Shown here: positions 1 to 5,318 of the stretch, piece after piece
How positions within the stretch are numbered: the first letter of the stretch is position 1
How the letters are laid out: each line of letters starts with the position of its first letter
Origin: Candidatus Zixiibacteriota bacterium
GTDB lineage: Bacteria; Zixibacteria; MSB-5A5; GN15; FEB-12
NCBI GenBank assembly: GCA_016213305.1
Contig: JACRAV010000250.1
Span: forward strand, 1 to 5,318
Direction: 5' to 3'
DNA length: 5,318 bases
The notes under the pieces: model-generated
Database searches by the model: none
Seen by the model: the letters and a program-made list of their open reading frames with translations, nothing else
What the model was told of the DNA's origin: nothing
Translations under genes and position numbers: made by a program

Positions 1-36
1 CACGGCGGCCAAGGCACTGATTACTATTCGTTTCAT
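1..36 (-). CDS. Start of an exported protein, partial (possible second M16 peptidase subunit)
   Basis: Only the first 12 codons are in the window, reading MKRIVISALAAV from an ATG at 36-34; the gene runs off the left edge. The lysine-arginine followed by a hydrophobic run is the beginning of a signal peptide, so the product is probably exported. It follows the M16 peptidase stop codon by 15 nt on the same strand and has its own Shine-Dalgarno site, so the two are almost certainly co-transcribed. Bacterial M16 genes often come in tandem, one encoding the zinc-binding subunit and the other a partner supplying substrate-binding residues. The identity as an M16 partner is inference from this context; nothing in the 12 residues proves it. 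Confidence 0.7.
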   Translation of the reverse strand, partial: MKRIVISALAAV

Positions 37-42
37 GACTCG

Positions 43-47
43 CCCTC
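43..47 (-). promoter_or_regulatory. Ribosome binding site of the partial gene at the left edge
   Basis: The minus strand reads GAGGG within a purine-rich run, 6 nt before the ATG at 36-34. It lies in the 15-nt gap after the M16 stop codon. It supports that ATG as the real start and supports translation of the second gene from a shared message. Confidence 0.6.
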
Positions 48-51
48 TCTA

Positions 52-1557
52 TCAGCTTGCCGACGTGTTCATCAACACGACCGTGCGGTTCTTCTTGGTA
101 AGGTACTGCTTGGCCACGCGCTGAATCGCTTCCGGCGTCACCGCGTTGATGCGGTCCAGTTCGTGGAACATCTCGCGCCAGTCGCCCCACAAGGTATGAT
201 AGCCGGCCAGCTGGAACGACAGCCCCGAATTGCCGTCAAGCTGGTTGATAAACCGGGCACGGGCGCGCGCCTGAATCTTCTTCACCTCGTCAACCGACAG
301 CAATTCATTCTGGAGCCGTTCGACCGCCGCAAAGACATCCTTTTCGCACTCGTCATTGGTGTGGCCGGCCGACGGCACAACAATAATACCGAACAATCCG
401 GGGTACTTATCGCCGGGGAATCCCGTCAGCGCCTGTGCCTGGACCGCCAGCTTCTTTTCCTTGACCAGAGTCTTGTAGAGAATTGATGTCCGCCCGCTCC
501 CCAGATAATCGGCCACCGCGTCCAACGCCGGTCGATCCGGATTCGTCCCATCGGGCACATGCCATCCGACCAGATAGATCGGTTGCGACGGGTCCTCTAA
601 GAAACTCCGGCGCTCCCCCTGTTGCGGCGGTTCCACCGTGGCAATGCGCGGCGGCGCCGGACGATATGCAATCCGCCCAAAGTATTTGTCGGCCTGCGCA
701 ATGACATCCGCCGTCTTGACGTCGCCAACTATCGCCACCACCACATTGGCCGGAGAATAGTATTTCGTGAAAAATGCTTCCGCTTCCGCCCGTGAGTAAT
801 ATTGAATGTCCGACATGTGCCCGATTCCCGACACGCCGTACGGATGGGCGCTGAATGAGGCCGCCAGAAACTCCTGCACCATCCGGCCGATCGGGCTTGA
901 CTCCACCCGCATCCGCCGTTCCTCGGCCACCACGTCCCGTTCCTTGTACATCTCGCGAAACACCGGATTGAGGAACCGTTCCGATTCCGTGGCCATCCAC
1001 AACTCCACCTTGTTCGAGGGGAGAGAGTAGAAATATACCGTGTAATCTTCGGCGGTGCCGGCGTTCAATCCCTCGCCCCCTTCGCGCTCGATGATCTGCC
1101 CGAACGCGTTCGGAACCACTTCAGCATATGATTTCTCGCGCGCCTCTTCATACGCTTTGGTCAGCGCCGCCACCTTGGCCGAATCCACAAACCGACCCTT
1201 GTTGCGTTCGTCGCGCAACAGCATGAAGATGGAATCTTCCACCCGGATCAGTTCCTTTTCCTTGGGCCAATCCTTGGTGCCGAGGGTGGTGGTTCCTTTG
1301 AACGCCATATGTTCAAACATGTGGGCCAGTCCGGTGTACCCCTTGGGATCGTCAACCGCTCCGGCATTGACCATCGTCGCAAACGACACCACCGGCGCGT
1401 CGTGCCGCTCCATGACCAAAACCGTCAATCCATTGGTGAGTCGATGTTCCGTCACCGAGCTTTGCAATTTGGTGAAATCAAACGCCTGCGCGCCCGTGAC
1501 CAAGAAGACGACCAGCAACGTCAGCGTCATCGCTGGTCTCAGTGTTCCTATCCGCAT
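52..1557 (-). CDS. Exported M16 family zinc metallopeptidase (insulinase/pitrilysin superfamily)
   Basis: This complete 501-residue protein is a zinc-dependent peptidase expected to act outside the cytoplasm. Residues 1-25 form a signal peptide: arginines at 2 and 7, a hydrophobic stretch about 11-22, and a likely cleavage after AQA (23-25). The inverted zinc motif HxxEH is intact as H79-M-F-E82-H83. The third zinc ligand is expected in the segment VVAEERRM, most likely E213. An M16 C-terminal domain follows from about 250 to 430, including NVVVAIVGDV (271-280) and GSGRTSILY (353-361). Length fits the 450-500-residue M16B type with one N and one C domain. Between FKGT and the LNAGT motif (164-168) there are about 75 residues where compact M16 enzymes have about 22, so roughly 50 extra charged, probably helical residues are present. 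The start is supported by GGAGG 5 nt upstream. The substrate cannot be told from sequence. The M16 assignment is very secure. Confidence 0.95.
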   Translation of the reverse strand: MRIGTLRPAMTLTLLVVFLVTGAQAFDFTKLQSSVTEHRLTNGLTVLVMERHDAPVVSFATMVNAGAVDDPKGYTGLAHMFEHMAFKGTTTLGTKDWPKEKELIRVEDSIFMLLRDERNKGRFVDSAKVAALTKAYEEAREKSYAEVVPNAFGQIIEREGGEGLNAGTAEDYTVYFYSLPSNKVELWMATESERFLNPVFREMYKERDVVAEERRMRVESSPIGRMVQEFLAASFSAHPYGVSGIGHMSDIQYYSRAEAEAFFTKYYSPANVVVAIVGDVKTADVIAQADKYFGRIAYRPAPPRIATVEPPQQGERRSFLEDPSQPIYLVGWHVPDGTNPDRPALDAVADYLGSGRTSILYKTLVKEKKLAVQAQALTGFPGDKYPGLFGIIVVPSAGHTNDECEKDVFAAVERLQNELLSVDEVKKIQARARARFINQLDGNSGLSFQLAGYHTLWGDWREMFHELDRINAVTPEAIQRVAKQYLTKKNRTVVLMNTSAS

Positions 1558-1562
1558 TCATA

Positions 1563-1567
1563 CCTCC
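1563..1567 (-). promoter_or_regulatory. Ribosome binding site of the M16 peptidase
   Basis: The minus strand reads TGGAGGT with its GGAGG core 5 nt before the ATG at 1557-1555. This decides the start in favour of the residue-1 methionine over an internal one at residue 10, and it keeps the charged n-region of the signal peptide. An overlapping ATG 4 nt upstream is in another frame and sits too close to the site. Confidence 0.75.
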
Positions 1568-1602
1568 ATTGTGAAATGCATTCGCAATCTCAGTGATGAA
1601 GA

Positions 1603-1630
1603 ATTAACCGAGGTCTTCAGTTTGAGTCAA
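1603..1630 (-). promoter_or_regulatory. Candidate sigma70-type promoter of the M16 operon
   Basis: On the minus strand a -35-like TTGACT (1630-1625, 5 of 6 to consensus) is followed after 16 nt by a -10-like GTTAAT (1608-1603, 4 of 6). Transcription would start near 1596, giving a leader of about 40 nt before the M16 ATG. The position in the divergent intergenic region is right, but the -10 is only moderate and the sigma consensus of this organism is unknown. Confidence 0.35.
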
Positions 1631-1726
1631 GGAGTCATTATGCCAATTTCTGGATTTGAATTGTGGATAAGTGCAAGAACCTGATAGGCATACCTGCCCA
1701 CCTCCCTGTACGCGACCCGATCCCAT

Positions 1727-1742
1727 ATAGTTTCGAAAATAT
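1727..1742. promoter_or_regulatory. AT-rich near-palindrome upstream of the VWA gene; possible operator or -10 region
   Basis: ATAGTTTCGAAAATAT is symmetric about TTTCGAAA (1731-1738), with 14 of 16 positions self-complementary and only the 1730/1739 pair mismatched. It lies about 80 nt before the VWA start codon. It overlaps TATAGT (1726-1731), which matches a sigma70 -10 box at 5 of 6 positions, but no convincing -35 lies 16-18 nt upstream. A repressor site over a promoter would fit this layout; that is inference. Chance palindromy in an AT-rich patch is the main alternative. Confidence 0.3.
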
Positions 1743-1811
1743 CACTCTTTGGGGGAAGAAATCAGGACTGGTTCGGTATCTGGGGAAGAGAAAACGAGCA
1801 AGCCGATGTTT

Positions 1812-1819
1812 AAGGAGGT
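1812..1819 (+). promoter_or_regulatory. Strong Shine-Dalgarno site that sets the VWA start
   Basis: AAGGAGGT is a near-perfect anti-16S match, ending 4 nt before the ATG at 1824. It shows that translation begins there and not at the in-frame ATGs at 1749 or 1806. The protein is therefore 653 residues and starts directly with a signal peptide. Confidence 0.85.
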
Positions 1820-1823
1820 ACGT

Positions 1824-3785
1824 ATGAAACTCAAACAGCTTATCACCATCGCCTCAATTCTCCTCCTGTCCATTATAGCCATGGACAGCAGGGGAGAGGC
1901 CGCCGTGGGAGTCCTTTCCGGCCAGGTGATCTCCCAGGCCGACCAGACGCCGGTCGTGGGCGCCGCGGTCCTCGTCCTTGGTTCAAAAATCGGAACCCTC
2001 ACCGATTCCGATGGCCGCTTCACGATTCGAAATCTTGATATCGGCGCCTATTCCATTCAGGTGTCGTGCGCCGGTATTGCGACCACTACTCGGTCAACGG
2101 TGAACATTACCGAGGGCAAGGTGACGGAAATTCGTGTCGCGATGGCTGTCGAACAACCGATCCAGCAAATTGATAGTCTTCTCCGACGGAATGAGGTCGG
2201 AAAGCCGGTCATCGACAATAATCGATCCGTCCGGCCCGATGCGGCTACCGATCAATCTCTGGGCGCGCGTGCGGGTGAGGTCGTGCTCAACGGCATATCG
2301 CCTTACGCTGGAGAACGCGAAGCGTACAAATCCATTGCCCCCATGCCCCGCTACACCCCGCTTCTGCCGCCGTTTGACATGTTCTTCCGCGACTATGGCA
2401 CCAACGGTTGGGTGAAGACATCCCGTGACCGGCTCTCGACCTTTGCTCTCGATGTTGACGACGCCTCTTACAATCTAGTCAAGCAGTATCTGAATCAGGG
2501 AAATATTCCACCTACCGAGGCCATCCGAGTCGAGGAGTTCATCAATCACTTTGACTACGGGTATCGCCCGCCCCAGAGCGGCAAGTTCCGCGTCTTTACG
2601 GAGACCGCCGAATCCCCCTTTGCTGACGGTGCTGTCTTCCTCAAGATCGGCATCAAGGGAAGAGAAATCGCGGAGTACAACCGCAAGCCGCTCCGTCTGA
2701 CCTTTGTCATCGACGTCTCCGGCTCGATGGGGTATGACAACCGGCTGGAACTGGTCAAGCAGGCACTTCATCTGATTGTTCAGCAAATGTCGGCCAGCGA
2801 CCAGATCGGTATCGTCGCCTTTGGCTCAACCGCCTACGTCGTTCTGGACCCGATTTCAGGAAACCGCAAAGGGGAAATTGTCAGGGCCATTGATCGTCTT
2901 CGTTCGGGTGGCTCAACCTTCGCCGAAGCCGGTCTTCGTCTCGGGTATGAAATGGCCGACGAGCAGTTCGAGCGTGGTGTCACGAATAGAATCATTCTGT
3001 GTAGTGACGGTGTGGCCAACGTTGGTCGGACCGGCCCCGAAGAGATCATGCGCGAAGTCACCCGAATCGCCAACACTGGCATCACCCTGTCAACGTTCGG
3101 CTTCGGCATGGGCAACTACAATGACGTCCTGCTGGAACAGTTGGCCCAAAAGGGAAACGGCAGGTACGCTTACGTCAATAATTGGGAAGAGGCCCGCCGC
3201 CAGTTCGTCGATCAACTTATGGCCAACGTGCAGGTGCTCGCGCGCGACGTAAAAGTACAGGTGACCTTTGATCCGAACATCGTCCAGGCCTATCGCCTCA
3301 TCGGCTATGAAAATCGCGCCGTCGCTGATAACAAATTCCGCGATAATCGCACCGACGGCGGCGAAATCGGCGCCGGACACGAAGTAACGGCCCTCTACGA
3401 ATTGCGGATCAAAGGCAAAGCCCGCCAGAGTCAGATTGCCACAATTGACGTCCGCTGGAAAGAGCCAAATCAAAACGCCACAGCCGAGCTCCGCGAAGTG
3501 GCGACGTTTAACAGCCGTTCCAGCCGGTTCGAATCGGTCCGCCCTGAACTGAAACTCGCGGTCGTCGCCTCCCGCTTCGCCGAACTCCTGAAAGAAACGG
3601 CCTATTCAGCCAACACCTCCTACGACGACCTGCACGATCTTGCTTTGCAGGTTGAACGGGAGTTGCCAAATGAGCAGACCCGCGAACTGGCCGAGCTGAT
3701 TTCTCGGGCGCAGACGCTCAGCTATGGCAATGATTACTGGCGTGCCGAGGAAGACGACCGTGGCGGCGGTAACTATAAGCGCTGA
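1824..3785 (+). CDS. Exported YfbK-like von Willebrand A protein with N-terminal carboxypeptidase-regulatory-like domain
   Basis: The 653-residue product starts at 1824 after a strong Shine-Dalgarno site; the open frame reaches back to 1749, but that extension would bury the signal peptide. Residues 1 to about 27 are a signal peptide (lysines at 2 and 4, hydrophobic 6-19, cleavage likely after GEAA), with no lipobox. Residues 28-108 look like a carboxypeptidase-regulatory-like beta-sandwich (GQVISQ at 33-38, DSDGRF at 61-66). Residues 110-195 are a linker I cannot assign. Residues 196-250 match the vWF N-terminal domain (RLSTFALDVDDASY at 203-216). The VWA domain (about 290-465) has a complete MIDAS metal site: D297, S299 and S301 of DVSGS, T365 in GGST, and D395 in CSDG. 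Residues 470-640 fit DUF3520. VWA domains typically bind protein partners through a divalent metal. The role is unknown; a periplasmic or surface scaffolding function is inference. It is divergent from the M16 operon and convergent with the phosphorylase gene. Confidence 0.93.
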   Translation: MKLKQLITIASILLLSIIAMDSRGEAAVGVLSGQVISQADQTPVVGAAVLVLGSKIGTLTDSDGRFTIRNLDIGAYSIQVSCAGIATTTRSTVNITEGKVTEIRVAMAVEQPIQQIDSLLRRNEVGKPVIDNNRSVRPDAATDQSLGARAGEVVLNGISPYAGEREAYKSIAPMPRYTPLLPPFDMFFRDYGTNGWVKTSRDRLSTFALDVDDASYNLVKQYLNQGNIPPTEAIRVEEFINHFDYGYRPPQSGKFRVFTETAESPFADGAVFLKIGIKGREIAEYNRKPLRLTFVIDVSGSMGYDNRLELVKQALHLIVQQMSASDQIGIVAFGSTAYVVLDPISGNRKGEIVRAIDRLRSGGSTFAEAGLRLGYEMADEQFERGVTNRIILCSDGVANVGRTGPEEIMREVTRIANTGITLSTFGFGMGNYNDVLLEQLAQKGNGRYAYVNNWEEARRQFVDQLMANVQVLARDVKVQVTFDPNIVQAYRLIGYENRAVADNKFRDNRTDGGEIGAGHEVTALYELRIKGKARQSQIATIDVRWKEPNQNATAELREVATFNSRSSRFESVRPELKLAVVASRFAELLKETAYSANTSYDDLHDLALQVERELPNEQTRELAELISRAQTLSYGNDYWRAEEDDRGGGNYKR

Positions 3786-3822
3786 CTGACAGGGGAGACC
3801 CGGTCGCCGACGATTCAAACAT

Positions 3823-3848
3823 GCCGTCAGGTGCCCTCACCTGACGGC
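3823..3848. terminator. Strong hairpin downstream of the VWA gene, likely transcription end
   Basis: GCCGTCAGGTG (3823-3833) and CACCTGACGGC (3838-3848) form a perfect 11-bp stem with a 4-nt CCCT loop, starting 37 nt after the VWA stop codon. No T-run follows on either strand, so this is not a textbook intrinsic terminator. It may act with Rho, protect the mRNA 3' end, or be a dispersed repeat. A smaller stem overlaps its right foot (3848-3863). Confidence 0.55.
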
Positions 3849-3894
3849 CTCGCAAATTCGAGGGTGACTTCTTTCGTTGACTGATCCCCTCACC

Positions 3895-3930
3895 TGTCAC
3901 TTCGTGACATCCTCTCCCAAAGGGAGAGGA
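3895..3930. repeat. Left half-unit: two adjacent triloop hairpins
   Basis: TGTCAC-TTC-GTGACA (3895-3909) is a perfect 6-bp stem. TCCTCTCCC-AAA-GGGAGAGGA (3910-3930) is a perfect 9-bp stem directly abutting it. TGTCAC recurs at 3955-3960, so GTGACA (3904-3909) could also pair there. The 5 Ts at 3951-3955 are 20 nt past the larger stem, too far for an intrinsic terminator. Confidence 0.7.
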
Positions 3931-4003
3931 ATTCGTACTGGAGATTTGTCTTTTTGTCACGTTCTCGAAGTTCAGGCTATGGCAAGAGTCGGCGAAGTTC
4001 TTC

Positions 4004-4044
4004 CCTTCTCCCAACGGGAGAAGGTGGCCCGCCCTTGGCGGGCC
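4004..4044. repeat. Right half-unit: two adjacent triloop hairpins in mirrored order
   Basis: CCTTCTCCC-AAC-GGGAGAAGG (4004-4024) is a perfect 9-bp stem. GGCCCGCC-CTT-GGCGGGCC (4026-4044) is a perfect 8-bp GC-only stem one base further on. The larger stem resembles that of the left half-unit (CTCCC core, purine 3-nt-class loop), while the smaller stem has an unrelated sequence but the same position and loop size. Confidence 0.7.
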
Positions 4045-4092
4045 GGATGTGGGGTAAAACCTCTTCAATAGCCTGACTGTTGAATCTTCATG

Positions 4093-4114
4093 CGTCAGAT
4101 GTTCAAACCTGACG
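4093..4114. terminator. Weak hairpin downstream of the phosphorylase gene
   Basis: CGTCAG (4093-4098) and CTGACG (4109-4114) form a 6-bp stem around a 10-nt loop, 36 nt beyond the phosphorylase stop on the minus strand. It shares the 8-mer CCTGACGG (4108-4115) with the strong stem after the VWA gene (3840-3847). There is no adjacent T-run. A terminator role is only suggested by position. Confidence 0.3.
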
Positions 4115-4149
4115 GTTTCACAAACGTGTAACAGCGAAGTGACCGCCGA

Positions 4150-5318
4150 CTACTGCCAGTAACTGATCAGCTTCGGCCGCTTGGTATGCAACAGATTCTC
4201 GTTGCGGGGGATCACCCGCGCGGTGATTCCGAACCGTCCCGATTCCGAGCAGACAATCTCGCCTCGATAGGTGTATGTCCCCATCGTGTCCCCGTCGGCG
4301 GGGCGGGATCCGTTCAAGCTGGTCATGGCGGCGTTGGGCGTCTGTATTTCTTCGCGCGAGTTCAGCCGACCGGTGACCACCTCAACCTGAACATCGTCGG
4401 GAGTAAGCGAGCCAAGCCGGACTTTCATCTTAACCGGGATCTTCTGGCCTACCTGGACGGTCGTATCAACTTCCCCCAATTCGATATCGGTGATGGCGAT
4501 CGTTTCCCAGCTGGCCGAGACCCGGTCCATCCAGGCGGTCAGCTGGCGATTGACGGCGAACCCGTCGGACCGCAGTTTGCGCGCGGCATTGATAGCCGGA
4601 ACATAGAATTGGTTGGAGTAATCCATCAGCATCCGCTGGGCGGAGAAATGTTCACCCGCCATCTGAATCGACTTCTTCATTTTATGAATCCAGCGTTCCG
4701 GCACGTCCAGTTCGTTGCGCTGATAATACAGCGGCACCACCTCGCGCTCCAGTACGCTGTATAACGCCTCGGCATCCATCGAATCCTGCACCGCCGAATT
4801 GCTGTACTCCTCGCCATTGCCGATCTTGAACCCGGTCTCGTCGCTGTACCCCTCCACCCACCAGCCGTCGAGAATCGAAACATTAAGCGCGCCGTTGAGA
4901 GCCGCTTTCATCCCCGATGTCCCCGAGGCCTCTTCCGGTCGCCGCGGATTGTTCAGCCAGACATCCACCCCCTGCACCAGGTAACGCGCGATATTGATAT
5001 CGTAATCTTCGAGGAATATGATCCGACTGCGGAATTTCTTGTCGGCGCAATATCCGACGATCTGTTTGATAATCTCTTTGCCCGGATTGTCCAGCGGGTG
5101 GGCTTTGCCCGCGAAAATGATCTGTACCGGCTGGGATTCGCTTGAAACGATTCGCTCCAGCCGTGTCAGATCATAAAAAAGCAAATTGCCCCGTTTATAG
5201 GTCGAAAACCGGCGGGCAAATCCGAGCGTGAGCACGTTCGGATCAAGTATCTGGTCGGCGTTCTGGATATCGATCTGCGAGGCGCCGCTCTTCTGAAGTT
5301 GTGTCTTGTACTTCTTGC
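4150..5318 (-). CDS. glgP: Alpha-glucan (glycogen) phosphorylase, C-terminal part
   Basis: The frame is open to the right edge and gives 388 codons ending at TAG (4152-4150). The GTG at 5235 is internal, since 27 further codons in frame (beginning KKYKTQLQ) precede it. The enzyme splits alpha-1,4-glucans with phosphate to give glucose 1-phosphate, using pyridoxal phosphate, in the cytoplasm. Counting from the first codon in view, FARRFSTYKR contains R36 and K41, equivalent to the phosphate-contacting Arg/Lys of the KRIHEYKR motif of glycogen phosphorylase. EASGTSGMKAALNG holds the pyridoxal-phosphate lysine (K137, codon 4908-4906). FAGKAHP, FLEDYD and DGWWVEGY point to the bacterial GT35 subgroup that often carries an N-terminal DUF3417, not to the animal/E. 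coli type. The last ~115 residues are a beta-rich C-terminal extension. The N-terminal half is outside the window. Family call is very secure. Confidence 0.93.
   Translation of the reverse strand, partial: KKYKTQLQKSGASQIDIQNADQILDPNVLTLGFARRFSTYKRGNLLFYDLTRLERIVSSESQPVQIIFAGKAHPLDNPGKEIIKQIVGYCADKKFRSRIIFLEDYDINIARYLVQGVDVWLNNPRRPEEASGTSGMKAALNGALNVSILDGWWVEGYSDETGFKIGNGEEYSNSAVQDSMDAEALYSVLEREVVPLYYQRNELDVPERWIHKMKKSIQMAGEHFSAQRMLMDYSNQFYVPAINAARKLRSDGFAVNRQLTAWMDRVSASWETIAITDIELGEVDTTVQVGQKIPVKMKVRLGSLTPDDVQVEVVTGRLNSREEIQTPNAAMTSLNGSRPADGDTMGTYTYRGEIVCSESGRFGITARVIPRNENLLHTKRPKLISYWQ

Larger units (their letters stand above)
3886..4054. repeat. Mirror-symmetric palindromic element (REP-doublet or miniature-element-like)
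   Basis: Two half-units face each other across a 70-nt centre. From the outside in, each half has a C-rich end (CCCCTCACC at 3886-3894; the other end at 4046-4054 reads CCCCACATC on the opposite strand, 7 of 9 identical), a small hairpin, then a larger hairpin with a CTCCC/GGGAG core. All four hairpins have 3-nt loops. The inner sequence (3931-4003) is single copy here. Short pyrimidine-rich hairpins of this CTCCC-GGGAG kind are common as dispersed intergenic repeats in many bacterial genomes. No clear target-site duplication flanks it, so mobility is unproven. Confidence 0.6.
3786..4149. other. Convergent intergenic region, non-coding and rich in hairpins
   Basis: This 364-bp stretch lies between the 3' ends of the VWA gene and the phosphorylase gene. 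I see no credible gene in it. Open frames crossing it on both strands are made largely of palindromic repeats and their short translations carry no domain. It holds an 11-bp perfect stem (3823-3848), a small 5-bp stem (CCTCG 3848-3852 with CGAGG 3859-3863), a compound four-hairpin element (3886-4054) and a 6-bp stem near the phosphorylase end (4093-4114). No promoter, tRNA or transposase remnant is visible. Confidence 0.8.

Noticed and set aside
1055..1684. Long plus-strand open frame of 209 codons opposite the M16 gene
   Set aside because: It is antisense to the conserved M16 coding sequence, has no recognisable domain and is explained by codon bias of the real gene.
1749..1823. N-terminal extension of the VWA protein from upstream ATGs
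   Set aside because: The extension is hydrophilic, would bury the signal peptide, and the strong AAGGAGGT site lies just before 1824.
3910..3955. Intrinsic terminator formed by the 9-bp stem and the TTTTT at 3951-3955
   Set aside because: The T-run starts 20 nt after the stem, too far for standard intrinsic termination.
3886..4054. CRISPR array
   Set aside because: There are no regularly spaced identical repeats; the units are inverted, differ in sequence and occur only twice.
3718..4068. Open frame of 116 codons on the minus strand across the convergent intergenic region
   Set aside because: It overlaps the end of the VWA gene and its centre translates the palindromic repeats (SPFGRG and LPLGEG-type strings), a well-known kind of spurious protein. 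No ribosome binding site or domain supports it.
3877..4071. Open frame of 64 codons on the plus strand in the same region
   Set aside because: It lies almost wholly within the four-hairpin element and reads the other strand of the same repeats.
3878..4079. TGACTG direct repeats (3878-3883 and 4074-4079) as target-site duplication of the hairpin element
   Set aside because: They do not abut the element ends (2 nt and 19 nt away) and a third copy occurs at 3783-3788, so chance is sufficient.
4186..4764. Plus-strand open frame of 192 codons opposite the phosphorylase gene
   Set aside because: It is antisense to a securely identified gene and shows no domain or convincing start site.

Overview
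The window comes from a moderately GC-rich bacterium (mid to upper fifties percent GC by eye) with strong Shine-Dalgarno sites. I cannot name the species. Three features suggest a Gram-negative lineage of the broad FCB or candidate-phylum kind: two neighbouring genes that start with signal peptides (one fully and one barely in view), an exported von Willebrand A protein that begins with a carboxypeptidase-regulatory-like domain, and a bacterial-type alpha-glucan phosphorylase. This placement is inference from gene style, not proof.

Layout: (1) 1-1557, minus strand: an operon-like pair. A complete exported M16 zinc peptidase is followed after 15 nt by the first 12 codons of another exported protein, which by analogy with other tandem M16 loci may be the partner subunit. 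(2) 1558-1823: a divergent intergenic region with a candidate promoter for the M16 operon, an AT-rich near-palindrome, and a near-perfect ribosome binding site for the next gene. (3) 1824-3785, plus strand: an exported 653-residue protein with a carboxypeptidase-regulatory-like fold, a vWF N-terminal domain, a VWA domain with complete MIDAS motif and a DUF3520-type C-terminus (YfbK-like). (4) 3786-4149: a non-coding convergent intergenic region packed with hairpins. It includes an 11-bp perfect stem after the VWA gene and a mirror-symmetric element of four triloop hairpins that looks like a REP doublet or miniature mobile element. (5) 4150-5318, minus strand: the C-terminal 388 codons of an alpha-glucan (glycogen) phosphorylase, cut by the right edge.

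The three gene units do not form an evident pathway. The M16 and VWA proteins are both predicted to be exported and may both act in the cell envelope. The phosphorylase is cytoplasmic storage-polysaccharide metabolism and converges on the VWA gene. I see no defence system, CRISPR array, tRNA, rRNA or transposase. The most unusual structure is the compound palindromic element at 3886-4054.
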